The translations under genes were made by a program, and so were the position numbers. The notes beneath the pieces are model-generated. The model saw only the letters and a program-made list of their open reading frames with translations, did no database searches and had not been told where the DNA came from. Shown here piece after piece: positions 41,983-49,935 of a stretch of 64,000 nucleotides of DNA. The stretch is from SHZI01 sp031395645. GTDB lineage: Bacteria; Pseudomonadota; Gammaproteobacteria; Steroidobacterales; GCA-2729495. Every line of letters begins with the position of its first letter. Positions within the stretch are counted from its first letter, which is position 1. The stretch covers positions 3,367 to 67,366 of the forward strand of contig JANNJM010000023.1 in the NCBI GenBank assembly GCA_031395645.1, given 5' to 3'.

Positions 41983-42025
41983 AGTATAGGCCTTTCAAAG
42001 CCCACTCCTCATAACCGGTTCCGGG
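41983..42025 (+). repeat. Partial copy (R3) of the island repeat
   Basis: The first 43 bases match the R2 copy with three differences, starting AGTATAGGCCTTTCAAAGC. The similarity then fades, although GCCGGCAACGC and CTGACG further on (to about 42066) may be remnants. It lies between the kinase-fold gene and the AAA pseudogene. Confidence 0.8.
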
Positions 42026-42073
42026 CCAGTTCCGGGCCGGTCCGCAGCCGGCAACGCAATCTGACGTCCTGGT

Positions 42074-42790
42074 CTAGCCCAACTCCAGAGCGCCCCGCGG
42101 CGGACCGCCGCAGCCCGGACAAACCGATGACCGTTCTTGCCGCCTGAAGTCCTGTTTAACGCTACCCGGATCGCTCAGCAACCGGTCGAGGTTCTGCAGC
42201 GCGAAGCCGATGCGAAGCACGGTGCCATCACCGAGGTAGAGCTTTTCCGTTCTGCCGTACAGCAGGTAGCAGTTCGCTGGCGGGTAGTCTCGTTTGAATT
42301 CCTTCAGCCCTCTCAGGTCGCGCGGGGAGATGCCCGAACCACACCGAATCTTCCAGGCGGAATGCTTCAGCCTGCTCGGCGACGGTGGCCCGATGCATGT
42401 GGTGGATGAGCACCCGGCCGGCCAGGAGATTGACGCCCTCGTGCCGCAGCTTTCTGGCACTGGAGCTGGTCAGGATGAATACGAGCTTTCTGGATTCGAG
42501 GAGATCGTGCACTTCATTAAGGAGATCCGGAATCCGCTGGACTTCGTCGATGACGATCCAGCCTTTGTATGCATCGGGGATGAGCGTACGCAGCTGCCCC
42601 GGATTTGCCGACAGCCGGTTGTAGAACCCCGATTGCAGCAGGTTGATGAACAGTGCACCGGGCAGCTGCTCCTTGAGCCAGGTGGTTTTCCCCGTGCCCA
42701 GGGGGCCGAACAGGAAGAGGCTCTTCCGACTCTCCAGCGGTTTTTTCAGGAGGCGGGTGAACAGCTGGCGGGGCGCCTATGGGGTCCTGG
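42074..42790 (-). pseudogene. Decayed AAA+ ATPase of the AAA_14/DUF4143 type
   Basis: The N-terminal ATPase part is readable: FLFGPLGTGKTTWLK (Walker A) and GWIVIDEVQRIPDLL (Walker B), then FILTSSSARKLRHEGVNLLAG. After about residue 160 the frame breaks. A C-terminal piece (LRGLKEFKRDYPPANCYLL) continues in another frame with the middle of the DUF4143 domain missing. A stop lies just upstream of the Walker A part, so the start is also lost. Intact members have about 380-450 aa. The function of the family is not established. The position next to a repeat copy suggests insertion or recombination damage. Confidence 0.82.
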
Positions 42791-42926
42791 GAGGGCGCGA
42801 TGAGCAAAAATGCGGGAAATATGTAGATCAATGACCCAAAAACGCGGTATTTATGTGGATATACATCACATAAAGTCGACTGAGAAAGCCTGGGTATAGG
42901 CCGAACAACACCCCTGACTGCTGACG

Positions 42927-43202
42927 CTACCGCTGCTCAAGAGTGTGAAAGATGCGCAGCACATAGATACTGTGGCCGGCAATTTCATACCGAATCTCGT
43001 ACTTTGCCAGCACAACCCGCCGTACCTCACGCGGCAAGAACTCTGCAAGCGCCACCCCCAGTCTTGGGTGAGCTGGAATCCTTCGAGCCCGTGTAACGAG
43101 CGCACGAGCAGTGCGCGCAGCCGCGACAGGATTCACCGGTTCGAGAAACTCGTGCAAGCGCAGGAGGTCGGCCATGGCCTGCCGGGTCCAGCGAAGCCCC
43201 AC
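42927..43202 (-). CDS. ParE/RelE-type toxin
   Basis: The 91-residue protein has the ParE/RelE fold pattern: VGLRWTRQAMADLLRLHEFL at the start, then RRIPAHPRLG and REVRRVVLAKYEIRYEI, ending in LRIFHTLEQR, which carries the usual C-terminal Arg/His-rich active strand. I chose GTG at 43202, 7 bp after the antitoxin stop. ParE toxins poison DNA gyrase and RelE relatives cleave mRNA; sequence alone does not separate the two here. It lies directly after the CopG-type antitoxin gene, and its 3' side abuts a weak GTATAGGCCG match at 42894. Confidence 0.85.
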   Translation of the reverse strand: MGLRWTRQAMADLLRLHEFLEPVNPVAAARTARALVTRARRIPAHPRLGVALAEFLPREVRRVVLAKYEIRYEIAGHSIYVLRIFHTLEQR

Positions 43203-43209
43203 GATCCGT

Positions 43210-43470
43210 TTACCGCCGACGCCGTTTCGGCTTCGGGTTCCCGAGCTGTGCAGCCCACGCCTCGACGTCGGCATGTTCCACCGTTTTTCTGGAATCAACC
43301 TCAGCGAGCGCTTCAAGCGTCTGTCGGTGGCGCTCATCCTCGAGCCCGATGTAGTGCGCGAGCGCTTCCTTCACGAGCCAGCCCCTTGGGCGATCCAGTC
43401 GTTGCGCAAGGCTATCGAGCTTCACGGCCAGTTCCTTTGGCACGTGAGCGGTTACCACACGAGTGGCCAT
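43210..43470 (-). CDS. Ribbon-helix-helix (CopG/ParD) antitoxin
   Basis: The 86-residue protein begins with MATRVVTAHVPKELAVKLD, the antiparallel DNA-binding ribbon, followed by LAQRLDRPRGWLVKEALAHY as the two helices. It would neutralise the downstream toxin and repress the operon. I chose ATG at 43470 because GGAG lies 6 nt upstream; the earlier ATG at 43482 would read through that site. The stop is 7 bp before the toxin start. AT-rich near-palindromic DNA just upstream (ATTAATCAATATGATTAG, 43482-43499) could be its operator. Confidence 0.87.
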   Translation of the reverse strand: MATRVVTAHVPKELAVKLDSLAQRLDRPRGWLVKEALAHYIGLEDERHRQTLEALAEVDSRKTVEHADVEAWAAQLGNPKPKRRRR

Positions 43471-43739
43471 TGAAAGCTCCATTAATCAATATGATTAGGA
43501 ATGATAATGTCTGATTGGCGACTCAACAAGCGAACCTGTGCCCCAGGTCCACGAATGCCCATGCCAGATCGGAGTTTCGCGCAAGAGCCAGCCGAGCAGG
43601 ATCAGTTCATCCAGGATGGCAAAGGCTAGTGAGGCCGGGGCGATTACTTCTGCTGCAGGAATATCTCCGGCTCGACGCCAGGCTGCATGAGGACGGCGCG
43701 CCGGGTTCCTTCTGGCATGTCGGCAGGATGCTTGCGAGC

Positions 43740-43836
43740 ATAAGCCGTTCAAAGCCCACTCCTCAGAGCCGATTCCGGAGATTCTGGGCCCGTCGTGCCG
43801 GTCAACCGCCGCTGCCAGCCGGGCACGCGCGCCAGC
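43740..43836 (+). repeat. Island repeat R1, 97 bp, direct copy of R2
   Basis: Bases 43740-43836 match 48659-48755 at 92 of 97 positions, both in the same orientation. The pair encloses 4,822 bp holding the DUF427, egtBD, phosphoesterase pseudogene and msrBA genes. R1 abuts the truncated end of an ABC ATPase reading frame. It has no inverted terminal ends and no transposase, and I do not recognise the family. Confidence 0.92.
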
Positions 43837-43842
43837 GGAAGA

Positions 43843-43917
43843 CCACGCGACGAAGGAAACGTCCCGCACGGCGGACACGTCACCGAAGGTCTTGGTCAGC
43901 GCTCTGACTTCGAGCAT
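43843..43917 (-). pseudogene. N-terminal fragment of an ABC transporter ATPase cut off by repeat R1
   Basis: From ATG 43917 the first 23 residues or so read MLEVRALTKTFGDVSAVRDV and SF, the standard start of an ABC ATPase (A-loop region before Walker A). The similarity stops at the R1 boundary (43837-43843). Nothing resembling the rest of the ATPase continues on the far side, though an unassigned hydrophobic stretch (AFAILDELILLGWLL) is readable around 43600. The gene was therefore interrupted at or by the repeat. Confidence 0.75.
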
Positions 43918-44515
43918 GATCCCTGCTGTCGTCCCGGATGCGCCGGGCCACGAATCCCTGACGGATCAGTGCAGACGACACCTGGTGGAGACACGGCGGA
44001 TGTGGGCATTCGACGGCCGGAAACGGCCAGACTTCGCGGTCGCGCCAGCGGCCGGTCAGGAATCTGTCTGGGACTATCCGCGCCCGCCGCGGCTGGCACA
44101 GGACTCACGCCACGTGGAGGTCTGGCACGGCGCGCAGCGGATCGCTGCTTCGCGGCGCGCCTGGCGCGTGCTCGAGACGGCCAGCCCGCCCACGTTCTAC
44201 CTGCCCGCCGGGGACGTGGCCATGACACTGCTGCAGCCGGCGCCGGGTAGCTCGTATTGCGAGTGGAAGGGCGCGGCCAGCTACTTCGCGCTGGCGGACG
44301 ACAACGCTCGGGGCCAGGTGGTGGCGTGGAGCTACCCCCGGCCCACCGGCGCGTTCGCCGGCCTGGCCGGCTACCTGTCGTTCTATCCGGGCCGGGTGCA
44401 GTGCCGCGTCGATGGCGAGGTGGTCAGGCCACAGCCCGGCGGCTTCTACGGCGGCTGGATCACCGACGAGATCATCGGGCCTTCTAAAGGCGAGCCCGGC
44501 ACCGGTCACTGGTAG
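43892..44515 (+). CDS. DUF427-domain protein
   Basis: The core of about 130 residues matches DUF427: VWDYPRPPRLAQDSRHVEVW, RVLETASPPTFYLPAGDVAM, SYCEWKGAASYFAL, then SYPRPTGAFAGLAGYLSFYP. DUF427 is a small beta-rich fold of unknown function. The start is uncertain: GTG/ATG near 43892-43916 or ATG at 44000 are possible. The first two would overlap the ABC fragment on the opposite strand. It converges on egtD with a gap of about 58 bp and lies just inside the R1/R2 segment. Confidence 0.78.
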   Translation: MVSALTSSMIPAVVPDAPGHESLTDQCRRHLVETRRMWAFDGRKRPDFAVAPAAGQESVWDYPRPPRLAQDSRHVEVWHGAQRIAASRRAWRVLETASPPTFYLPAGDVAMTLLQPAPGSSYCEWKGAASYFALADDNARGQVVAWSYPRPTGAFAGLAGYLSFYPGRVQCRVDGEVVRPQPGGFYGGWITDEIIGPSKGEPGTGHW

Positions 44516-44573
44516 CGGCACATATTCAGCACCCGTAGCGCCGGGCACCATCGGCTGGAGATATCGACGCGCC

Positions 44574-45548
44574 TCAGGCCGGCTTCAGGAGGTGCACGGA
44601 GAACCGGCCCTGGTCATCGCACCAGGTGTGGTTGAGCCGCCACCGGGAGCGCGCCGCCAGATCGCGAAATTCCTCGATGGAATACTTGTAGGAGTTTTCC
44701 GTGTGGATCGTCTCGCCGGCCGCGAAGTCGATGTCGCGACCGGCCACGCGCACCGTCTGGTCCAGGACGCTGCGGAGGTGCATCTCGACCCGGCCGCGCC
44801 GCTCGACGTAGGCGGCGCGGTGCTCGAAGGCGGCCAGGTCGAAACTGGCGCCCAGCTCCCGGTTGATCCGTTCCAGGAGATTCAGGTTGAAGGTGGCGGT
44901 GACGCCGCTACCGTCGTTGTAGGCGGCATCGAGCACCGCCGGGTCCTTCTTCAGGTCCACACCGATCAGCAGCCCGTCCGCCGCCAGGCCGAGGCAGGTG
45001 GTCGCGAGGAAACGAGCCGCATCGGCCGGGTGGAAGTTGCCAATGGTCGAGCCCGGGAAGAACAGCAGCCGGGGTCTCCCCGCCGTCCGCCGCGGCAGCT
45101 GGAACGGCGCGGTGAAATCAGCAATCACGGGCCAGACGGCCAGGCCCGGGAACTCAAGCGCCAGCGCGGTCGCCGCCGAGTGCATGTAGTCGGCAGAGAT
45201 GTCCACCGGCACGTAGCGGGCGGGGCGCTCCAGGGCCCTGAGCAGGATGCGCGTCTTGAGGCTGGCGCCGCTGCCGAGTTCCACCAGTTCGGCGCCGGGT
45301 CCGACGAGGCCGGCGATCTCGCCCGCGTGGCGCTCCAGGATTCCGGTTTCCACCCGTGTCGGGTAGTACTCTGGCTGGCGGCAGATCTCGTCGAAGAGTT
45401 CCGAGCCCCGCTCGTCGTAGAAGTACTTGCACTCCAGCGTCTTGCGCGGGTTCGTCAGGCCCCGGAGCACGGACGCCTGGAACTCTGCGTGCGTCTCTTC
45501 CGCCGCCGGATCGTCCAGCCACTGGTCTGCCGGTGTCTGCTTTGCCAT
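44574..45548 (-). CDS. egtD: L-histidine N-alpha-methyltransferase EgtD (ergothioneine synthesis)
   Basis: EgtD uses three SAM to trimethylate histidine to hercynine, the first step to ergothioneine. The 324-residue length matches the family. Motifs are CKYFYDERGSELFDEI, then YYPTRVETGIL and the SAM-binding LVELGSGASLKTRILLRAL; the family segment FFPGSTIGNF is present. Its ATG overlaps the TGA of egtB by one base, so the two enzymes are translationally coupled. Confidence 0.95.
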   Translation of the reverse strand: MAKQTPADQWLDDPAAEETHAEFQASVLRGLTNPRKTLECKYFYDERGSELFDEICRQPEYYPTRVETGILERHAGEIAGLVGPGAELVELGSGASLKTRILLRALERPARYVPVDISADYMHSAATALALEFPGLAVWPVIADFTAPFQLPRRTAGRPRLLFFPGSTIGNFHPADAARFLATTCLGLAADGLLIGVDLKKDPAVLDAAYNDGSGVTATFNLNLLERINRELGASFDLAAFEHRAAYVERRGRVEMHLRSVLDQTVRVAGRDIDFAAGETIHTENSYKYSIEEFRDLAARSRWRLNHTWCDDQGRFSVHLLKPA

Positions 45549-46834
45549 CAGGAATCCTCCGCGAGTCTCAGGCCGGTGAACTGCCAGCGCTTTTCAGGTT
45601 GAAAGAAATTCCGGTAGCTGGCCCGCACGTGACCGGCCGGCGTGACGCAGGACCCGCCCCGCAACACGCGCTGGCCGTGCATGAACTTGCCGTTGTACTC
45701 ACCGAGTCCGCCGGCCAGCGGCCTGAAGCGCGGATAGGGTGCGAAGTCGCTGGCGGTCCACTCCCACACGTCTCCGAACAGCGCCACGAAGCCCGCGTCG
45801 GCGGCCAACGGCCGCACCGGCATCAGCCGGCCGCTGTCGACGAAGTTGCCAGCGACGGGATGGTTGGCCGCTGCGCGCTCCCACTCGAACTCCGTGGGCA
45901 GCCGCTTGCCGGCCCAGCGGGCGAAGGCGTCGGCCTCGAAGTACGACACGTGGCAGACCGGCGCTCCCGGGTCCACGGACTGGAGTCCCCGCAGCGTCAT
46001 CGTGAGCCACTCGGTATCGCGGGCGCGCCAGTACAGCGGAGCCGTCCAGCCCTCCTCCAGGGCCCGGTCCCAGCCGTCGGCAAGCCACAGCGCCGGCGAC
46101 GTGTACCCGCCGTCCTGCATGAAAGCCAGCCACTCGCCGTTCAGCACGGGCCGGGTCGCCAGCCGGAAGGGCTGGAGCAGGACCGGGTGCCGCGGGCGCT
46201 CGCTGTCGAAGGCGAAGCCCTCGCTGCCCGCACCCACCTCGGCAATGCCCCCGGGCACCGCGTGCCAACCCGCGCCCGCAACGCCCGGGGGGCCGGGCAC
46301 CGGCACCGGGGCGGGCCGGTAGGCTGGCAGGAGAGGGTTCTGGGCAAACAGGTGCAGGAGGTCAGTGAGCAGGAGTTCCTGATGCTGCTGCTCGTGGTGG
46401 ATGCCCAGCTCGATGCGCTCCAGCACCGCTGGGCTTGCTGCCGATCGCAGCAGCAGTTGCATGGCCTCATCCACGCGGTCGCGATAGTCCAGCACGCGCG
46501 TCAACGAAGGCCGCGTGAGCATCCCGCGCCGGGGTCGCGGCTGCCGGTCGCCCACCGCGTCGTAATAGGAGTTGAAGAGGAAGCCGAAGTGCTCGTCGAA
46601 GACTTCATAGCCGGCCGCAAACGGCAGGAGGATGAAGGTCTCGAAGAACCAGGTCGTGTGCGCGAGATGCCACTTGACCGGACTGGCATCGTCCATCGAC
46701 TGGACCGTGGCATCGGCATCCGACAGGCCATCCACGAGAGAGCGGCTCGCGGTACGAACGCTGGCGTAGGCCTGGGCGGGATCCTGCTGAATGCCGCCGA
46801 CAGCCACGCGTTGGTGCTGCACTGATATGCCCAC
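45548..46834 (-). CDS. egtB: Ergothioneine biosynthesis sulfoxide synthase EgtB
   Basis: This non-heme iron enzyme joins hercynine to cysteine or gamma-glutamylcysteine with O2. The N-terminal DinB-like domain carries the iron His ligands (WHLAHTTWFFE about residue 55, and HHEQQHQELLL about 145-155). The C-terminal formylglycine-enzyme-like domain contains VCHVSYFEADAFARWAGKRL, GDVWEWTAS and VLRGGSCVT. The length of 428 aa is typical. Only egtB and egtD are here; the lyase (EgtE) and any amidase must come from elsewhere, as in other two-gene clusters. Confidence 0.95.
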   Translation of the reverse strand: MGISVQHQRVAVGGIQQDPAQAYASVRTASRSLVDGLSDADATVQSMDDASPVKWHLAHTTWFFETFILLPFAAGYEVFDEHFGFLFNSYYDAVGDRQPRPRRGMLTRPSLTRVLDYRDRVDEAMQLLLRSAASPAVLERIELGIHHEQQHQELLLTDLLHLFAQNPLLPAYRPAPVPVPGPPGVAGAGWHAVPGGIAEVGAGSEGFAFDSERPRHPVLLQPFRLATRPVLNGEWLAFMQDGGYTSPALWLADGWDRALEEGWTAPLYWRARDTEWLTMTLRGLQSVDPGAPVCHVSYFEADAFARWAGKRLPTEFEWERAAANHPVAGNFVDSGRLMPVRPLAADAGFVALFGDVWEWTASDFAPYPRFRPLAGGLGEYNGKFMHGQRVLRGGSCVTPAGHVRASYRNFFQPEKRWQFTGLRLAEDS

Positions 46835-46887
46835 CGGCCGCGGACCTTCTGGAACTGGATTCCTCCTACCCTACCAGCATCGGGCGG

Positions 46888-47483
46888 ATGAGCCAAACCG
46901 GAGCCAGAGCGGGCATGACGGCGTGGGGCCTTTTGAATGCGCGGCGCACCGCGGCGGTGGTGCGCGTGGATGTGCCGATCGCGCGGTTGCCACTCGCGTT
47001 GCATGGTTTCACGATCGCGCAGATCAGCGATGTACACGTCGGGCCGACGATCAGGAAGGGTTATGTGAGAGCCATCGTCGAGCGGGTCAATTCCCTGCAA
47101 GCCGACGTGGTGGCGGTGACCGGAGGCCTGGTTGACGGCTCGGTGCAAGAACTGGCAGCGCATTTGGCGCCGCTGGCCGGGCTGACTTCACGGCACGGCA
47201 CGTTCTTCGTGACCTGCAACCACGAGTACTACAGCGGCGCCGATGCCTGGGTGTGCGGGTGCTGATGAACGAACAGGTGCTGCTGCATCACGACGGCGAC
47301 TCGCTGGCGCTGGCCGGCGTTCCCGACGCCACGCTGGTGCGCCTGCAGCAACCCTTCACCGCCGGATTGAACCGTTGGCAGGGGTTGTGGGTCTGTACGA
47401 GTCGGGGCACCGGATACTGGGGGCCACCGAAGCGGCTGGGCACGCCGTCGGAGATCACCCAGTTGCGCCTGGTGACGGCATGA
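46888..47483 (+). pseudogene. Degenerate YkuE-like metallophosphoesterase
   Basis: An N-terminal part in one frame reads FTIAQISDVHVGPTIRKGY and then VVAVTGGLVDGS, FFVTCNHEYYSGADAW. The metal motifs GD and GNHE are changed to GG and CNHE. A C-terminal part continues in a different frame (RVLMNEQVLLHHDGDSLALA, then WQGLWVCTSRGTGYWGPP) with much of the middle of the domain missing. Intact relatives have about 370 aa and several membrane helices at the start, which are also lost. The gene is dead. It lies between egtB (divergent) and msrB. Confidence 0.85.
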
Positions 47484-47541
47484 AAGGTTTTCGATGCCCA
47501 AACGACTAAAGTGCAATGTCTTGTTCAAGGAGAGATTTGTG

Positions 47542-48018
47542 ATGACCCGCCGTTCCCTGTTGTCCCTGTTTTCCGTGCTCGGCGTTGCGCCTGCCGTTTG
47601 TGCCGCCCAGGGCAAGCCGGGTGCCACCTACAAAGTCATATTGACCGACGCCGAGTGGAAACAGCGACTCAGCCCGGCCCAATACGACGTGTTGCGCCAC
47701 GAGGGCACCGAGCGCCCCTTCACGAGTGCGCTGAACAACGAGAAGCGCAAGGGCATGTACCACTGCGCGGGCTGCGACACGGCGATGTTCAGCTCGAGCA
47801 TGAAGTTCGACAGCGGCACAGGATGGCCGAGCTTCTTCACCACGCTGCCCGGCGTGTTCGTCGAGACCACCGACCGCAAACTGTTCATGGCGCGCACCGA
47901 ATACCACTGCGCACACTGTGGCGGGCACCACGGACACGTCTTCAACGATGGTCCGGCCCCCACAGGTAAGCGCTACTGCAACAACGGCGTGGCATTGAAG
48001 TTCGTGGTGGCAGCATGA
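47542..48018 (+). CDS. msrB: Exported peptide-methionine (R)-S-oxide reductase MsrB
   Basis: This selenoprotein-R-type zinc reductase repairs the R epimer of methionine sulfoxide. The mature part has both zinc CxxC pairs (CAGC and CAHC), the GWPSFF motif, HHGHVFNDGP and the catalytic Cys in KRYCNNGVALKF. A signal peptide (MTRRSLLSLFSVLG ... AVCAAQG) predicts export to the periplasm; cytosolic MsrB lacks it. The ATG at 47542 has AAGGAG upstream with 11-nt spacing, and the frame opens earlier without a plausible signal. It overlaps msrA by four bases (ATGA). Confidence 0.93.
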   Translation: MTRRSLLSLFSVLGVAPAVCAAQGKPGATYKVILTDAEWKQRLSPAQYDVLRHEGTERPFTSALNNEKRKGMYHCAGCDTAMFSSSMKFDSGTGWPSFFTTLPGVFVETTDRKLFMARTEYHCAHCGGHHGHVFNDGPAPTGKRYCNNGVALKFVVAA

Positions 48019-48656
48019 ACGTACTGAACGTACTGAACGCGAAGTTCCGTCACCTGGTACTTTTGCTGGCGTGGTGCGCCGTGGCGCCTTTGGCCGTGGC
48101 CCAGGGCAACGACACCTCTTCGCCTGCCAAGGCAGTATTCGCCGGTGGCTGCTTCTGGTGCGTGGAATCCGATTTCGACAAGGTGCCCGGTGTCTTGTCG
48201 ACCACCTCGGGTTACACCGGAGGCACAGTGGCCAATCCCAGCTATGCCCAGGTATCGAACAAATCCACCGGCCATGCCGAAGTGGTCGAGATCGTCTTCG
48301 ACCCTGCCAAGGTCCGTTACGAACAATTGCTGGAGCGCTACTGGCGGACCATCGACCCGACCACCAAGGACCGCCAGTTCTGCGATTCAGGGTCGCCCTA
48401 CCGCACGGCCATCTTCGCTCAGGACGCGGCTCAGTTGAAGGCGGCCAAGGCCTCGCTGGCAGCGCTGGAAAAGACCAAGCCCTTCAAAGAGCCGATCGTC
48501 ACGCAGGTGGTGATGGGTGGGCCGTTCTACGCGGCCGAGGACTACCACCAGGACTACTACAAGAAAAACCCGGTGCGCTACCGGTACTATCGCAGCGCTT
48601 GCGGAAGGGACGCACGGCTGAAGGAGTTGTGGGGCAAGCAGGCGCTGCAGCACTGA
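48015..48656 (+). CDS. msrA: Exported peptide-methionine (S)-S-oxide reductase MsrA
   Basis: MsrA repairs the S epimer of methionine sulfoxide. The catalytic GCFWCVE motif follows a signal peptide (residues about 10-30, ending PLAVAQG), then SGYTGG, YRTAIFAQDA and EDYHQDYYKKNP. The length is 213 aa. The first codons contain a 9-base tandem duplication (AACGTACTG twice), giving NVLNVLN. Together with the upstream exported MsrB it forms a periplasmic methionine-repair pair. The stop codon is two bases before repeat R2. Confidence 0.94.
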   Translation: MNVLNVLNAKFRHLVLLLAWCAVAPLAVAQGNDTSSPAKAVFAGGCFWCVESDFDKVPGVLSTTSGYTGGTVANPSYAQVSNKSTGHAEVVEIVFDPAKVRYEQLLERYWRTIDPTTKDRQFCDSGSPYRTAIFAQDAAQLKAAKASLAALEKTKPFKEPIVTQVVMGGPFYAAEDYHQDYYKKNPVRYRYYRSACGRDARLKELWGKQALQH

Positions 48657-48658
48657 GT

Positions 48659-48755
48659 ATAGGCCGTTCAAAGCCCACTCCTCAGAGCCGGTTCCGGGGC
48701 TTCTGGGCCCGTCGTACCGGTCAACCGCCGCTGCCAGCCGGGCACGCGCGCCAGC
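48659..48755 (+). repeat. Island repeat R2, 97 bp, direct copy of R1
   Basis: This copy matches R1 at 92 of 97 positions and begins directly after the msrA stop. It ends 13 bp before the stop of the iron alcohol dehydrogenase gene. It marks the right edge of the accessory island. Confidence 0.92.
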
Positions 48756-48768
48756 CTGACGAGGTCCC

Positions 48769-49935
48769 TTAACCCTTAAGCGTGAGATCGCCCACGACCG
48801 CGGAACGAAACAGGCGCTCGAGCGTCACGGCATCCAGCGCGATGGGGTTCCCACCGGCCGAGGGGTCAGCGGCAGCCTCCGTGCCGATCACCGCCGAGTT
48901 GCCCGTGTTGACGCCGATTTCGGCCAGCGTGTGCGGGATCTTCAGCTGGCGCCGGAAATCGAGGACCCAGCTGAGGACCGCTTCGAACCCGGGCTTCGGC
49001 AGGTCGAGCAACCGCGCCACCGTGCGCATCCGCTCCGCAATCGCTTCGCGGTTGTGCACCATGACGTAGGGCAGGATCACCGCGTTGGTCAGCCCGTGGT
49101 GCGTGTCGAAGAAAGATCCGACCGGGTGCGCGATGGCATGCACACCGCCCAGGCCCTTCTGAAAGGCAGTGGCGCCCATGCTGGCGGCAGCCAGCATCCG
49201 CGAACGCGCCTCGATGTCCGCGCCGTTAACACAGGCTCGTGGCAGGTATTCGCTGATCAGGCGCATGCCCTCCAGCGCAATGCCGTCCGCCAGCGGATGA
49301 AAGCCAGGCGCGCAGTAGGCCTCGAAGCAGTGCGTGAAGGCGTCGATGCCGGTGGCTGCAGTGAGGTGTGCCGGCAGCCCAACGGTCAGTTCCGGGTCCG
49401 CAATCACGATGCCCGGCATCATCTTCGGGTGGAAGATGATCTTCTTCTGGTGCGTCGCCTCGTTCAGGATGACGCCCGCGCGCCCGACTTCGGAGCCCGT
49501 GCCCGCGGTAGTCGGCACGGCGATCACTGGTGCGATGCCTCCGGGGTCCGCGCGCGTCCACCAGTCGCCGATGTCCTCAAAATCCCACAGCGGCCGGGTC
49601 TGGCCGGACATGAAGGCAATGACTTTGCCGGCATCGAGAGCAGAGCCACCACCGAAAGCAATCACGCCGTCGTTCCCGCCAACGCGATAGGCCGCAAGGC
49701 CGGCGTCGACATTGGCGGCCACCGGGTTGCCCTTGACGTCGGCAAACAACCGGGCCGATGGCACGAGCGCCAGTGCGGCACGTACCATCGCGTGATCCTT
49801 AAGGCCCCGGTCGGTGACGAACAGTGGCCGGGCAATGCCCAGTTCCTGGCACGCGGCTTGCAGTTCCGCGATTCGCCCAGGCCCGCTCCAGACACGGGTC
49901 GGGTAATTCCAGTTCGCCTTGAGGACGGCCGTCAT
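48769..49935 (-). CDS. Iron-containing alcohol dehydrogenase
   Basis: The 388-residue group III NAD(P)-dependent dehydrogenase has the nucleotide motif FGGGSALDAGKVIA (about 94-107), TTAGTGSEV, and the iron ligands in GIDAFTHCFEAY (Asp and His) and in GGVHAIAHPVGSFFDTHHG (two His). It is the last gene of a four-gene unit, and its ATG overlaps the ALDH stop (ATGA). In this context it probably oxidises the alcohol end of a gamma-glutamylated amino alcohol; that specificity is inferred from gene order. Confidence 0.92.
   Translation of the reverse strand: MTAVLKANWNYPTRVWSGPGRIAELQAACQELGIARPLFVTDRGLKDHAMVRAALALVPSARLFADVKGNPVAANVDAGLAAYRVGGNDGVIAFGGGSALDAGKVIAFMSGQTRPLWDFEDIGDWWTRADPGGIAPVIAVPTTAGTGSEVGRAGVILNEATHQKKIIFHPKMMPGIVIADPELTVGLPAHLTAATGIDAFTHCFEAYCAPGFHPLADGIALEGMRLISEYLPRACVNGADIEARSRMLAAASMGATAFQKGLGGVHAIAHPVGSFFDTHHGLTNAVILPYVMVHNREAIAERMRTVARLLDLPKPGFEAVLSWVLDFRRQLKIPHTLAEIGVNTGNSAVIGTEAAADPSAGGNPIALDAVTLERLFRSAVVGDLTLKG

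Noticed and set aside
42894..42927. Copy of the island repeat next to the ParE gene (GTATAGGCCG)
   Set aside because: The match is ten bases, then a loose resemblance; kept only as a weak hint in the repeat finding.
43740..48755. Repeats R1/R2 as integron attC sites
   Set aside because: The RYYYAAC/GTTRRRY core pairs are not found at the repeat ends, no integrase is present, and the genes are on both strands.
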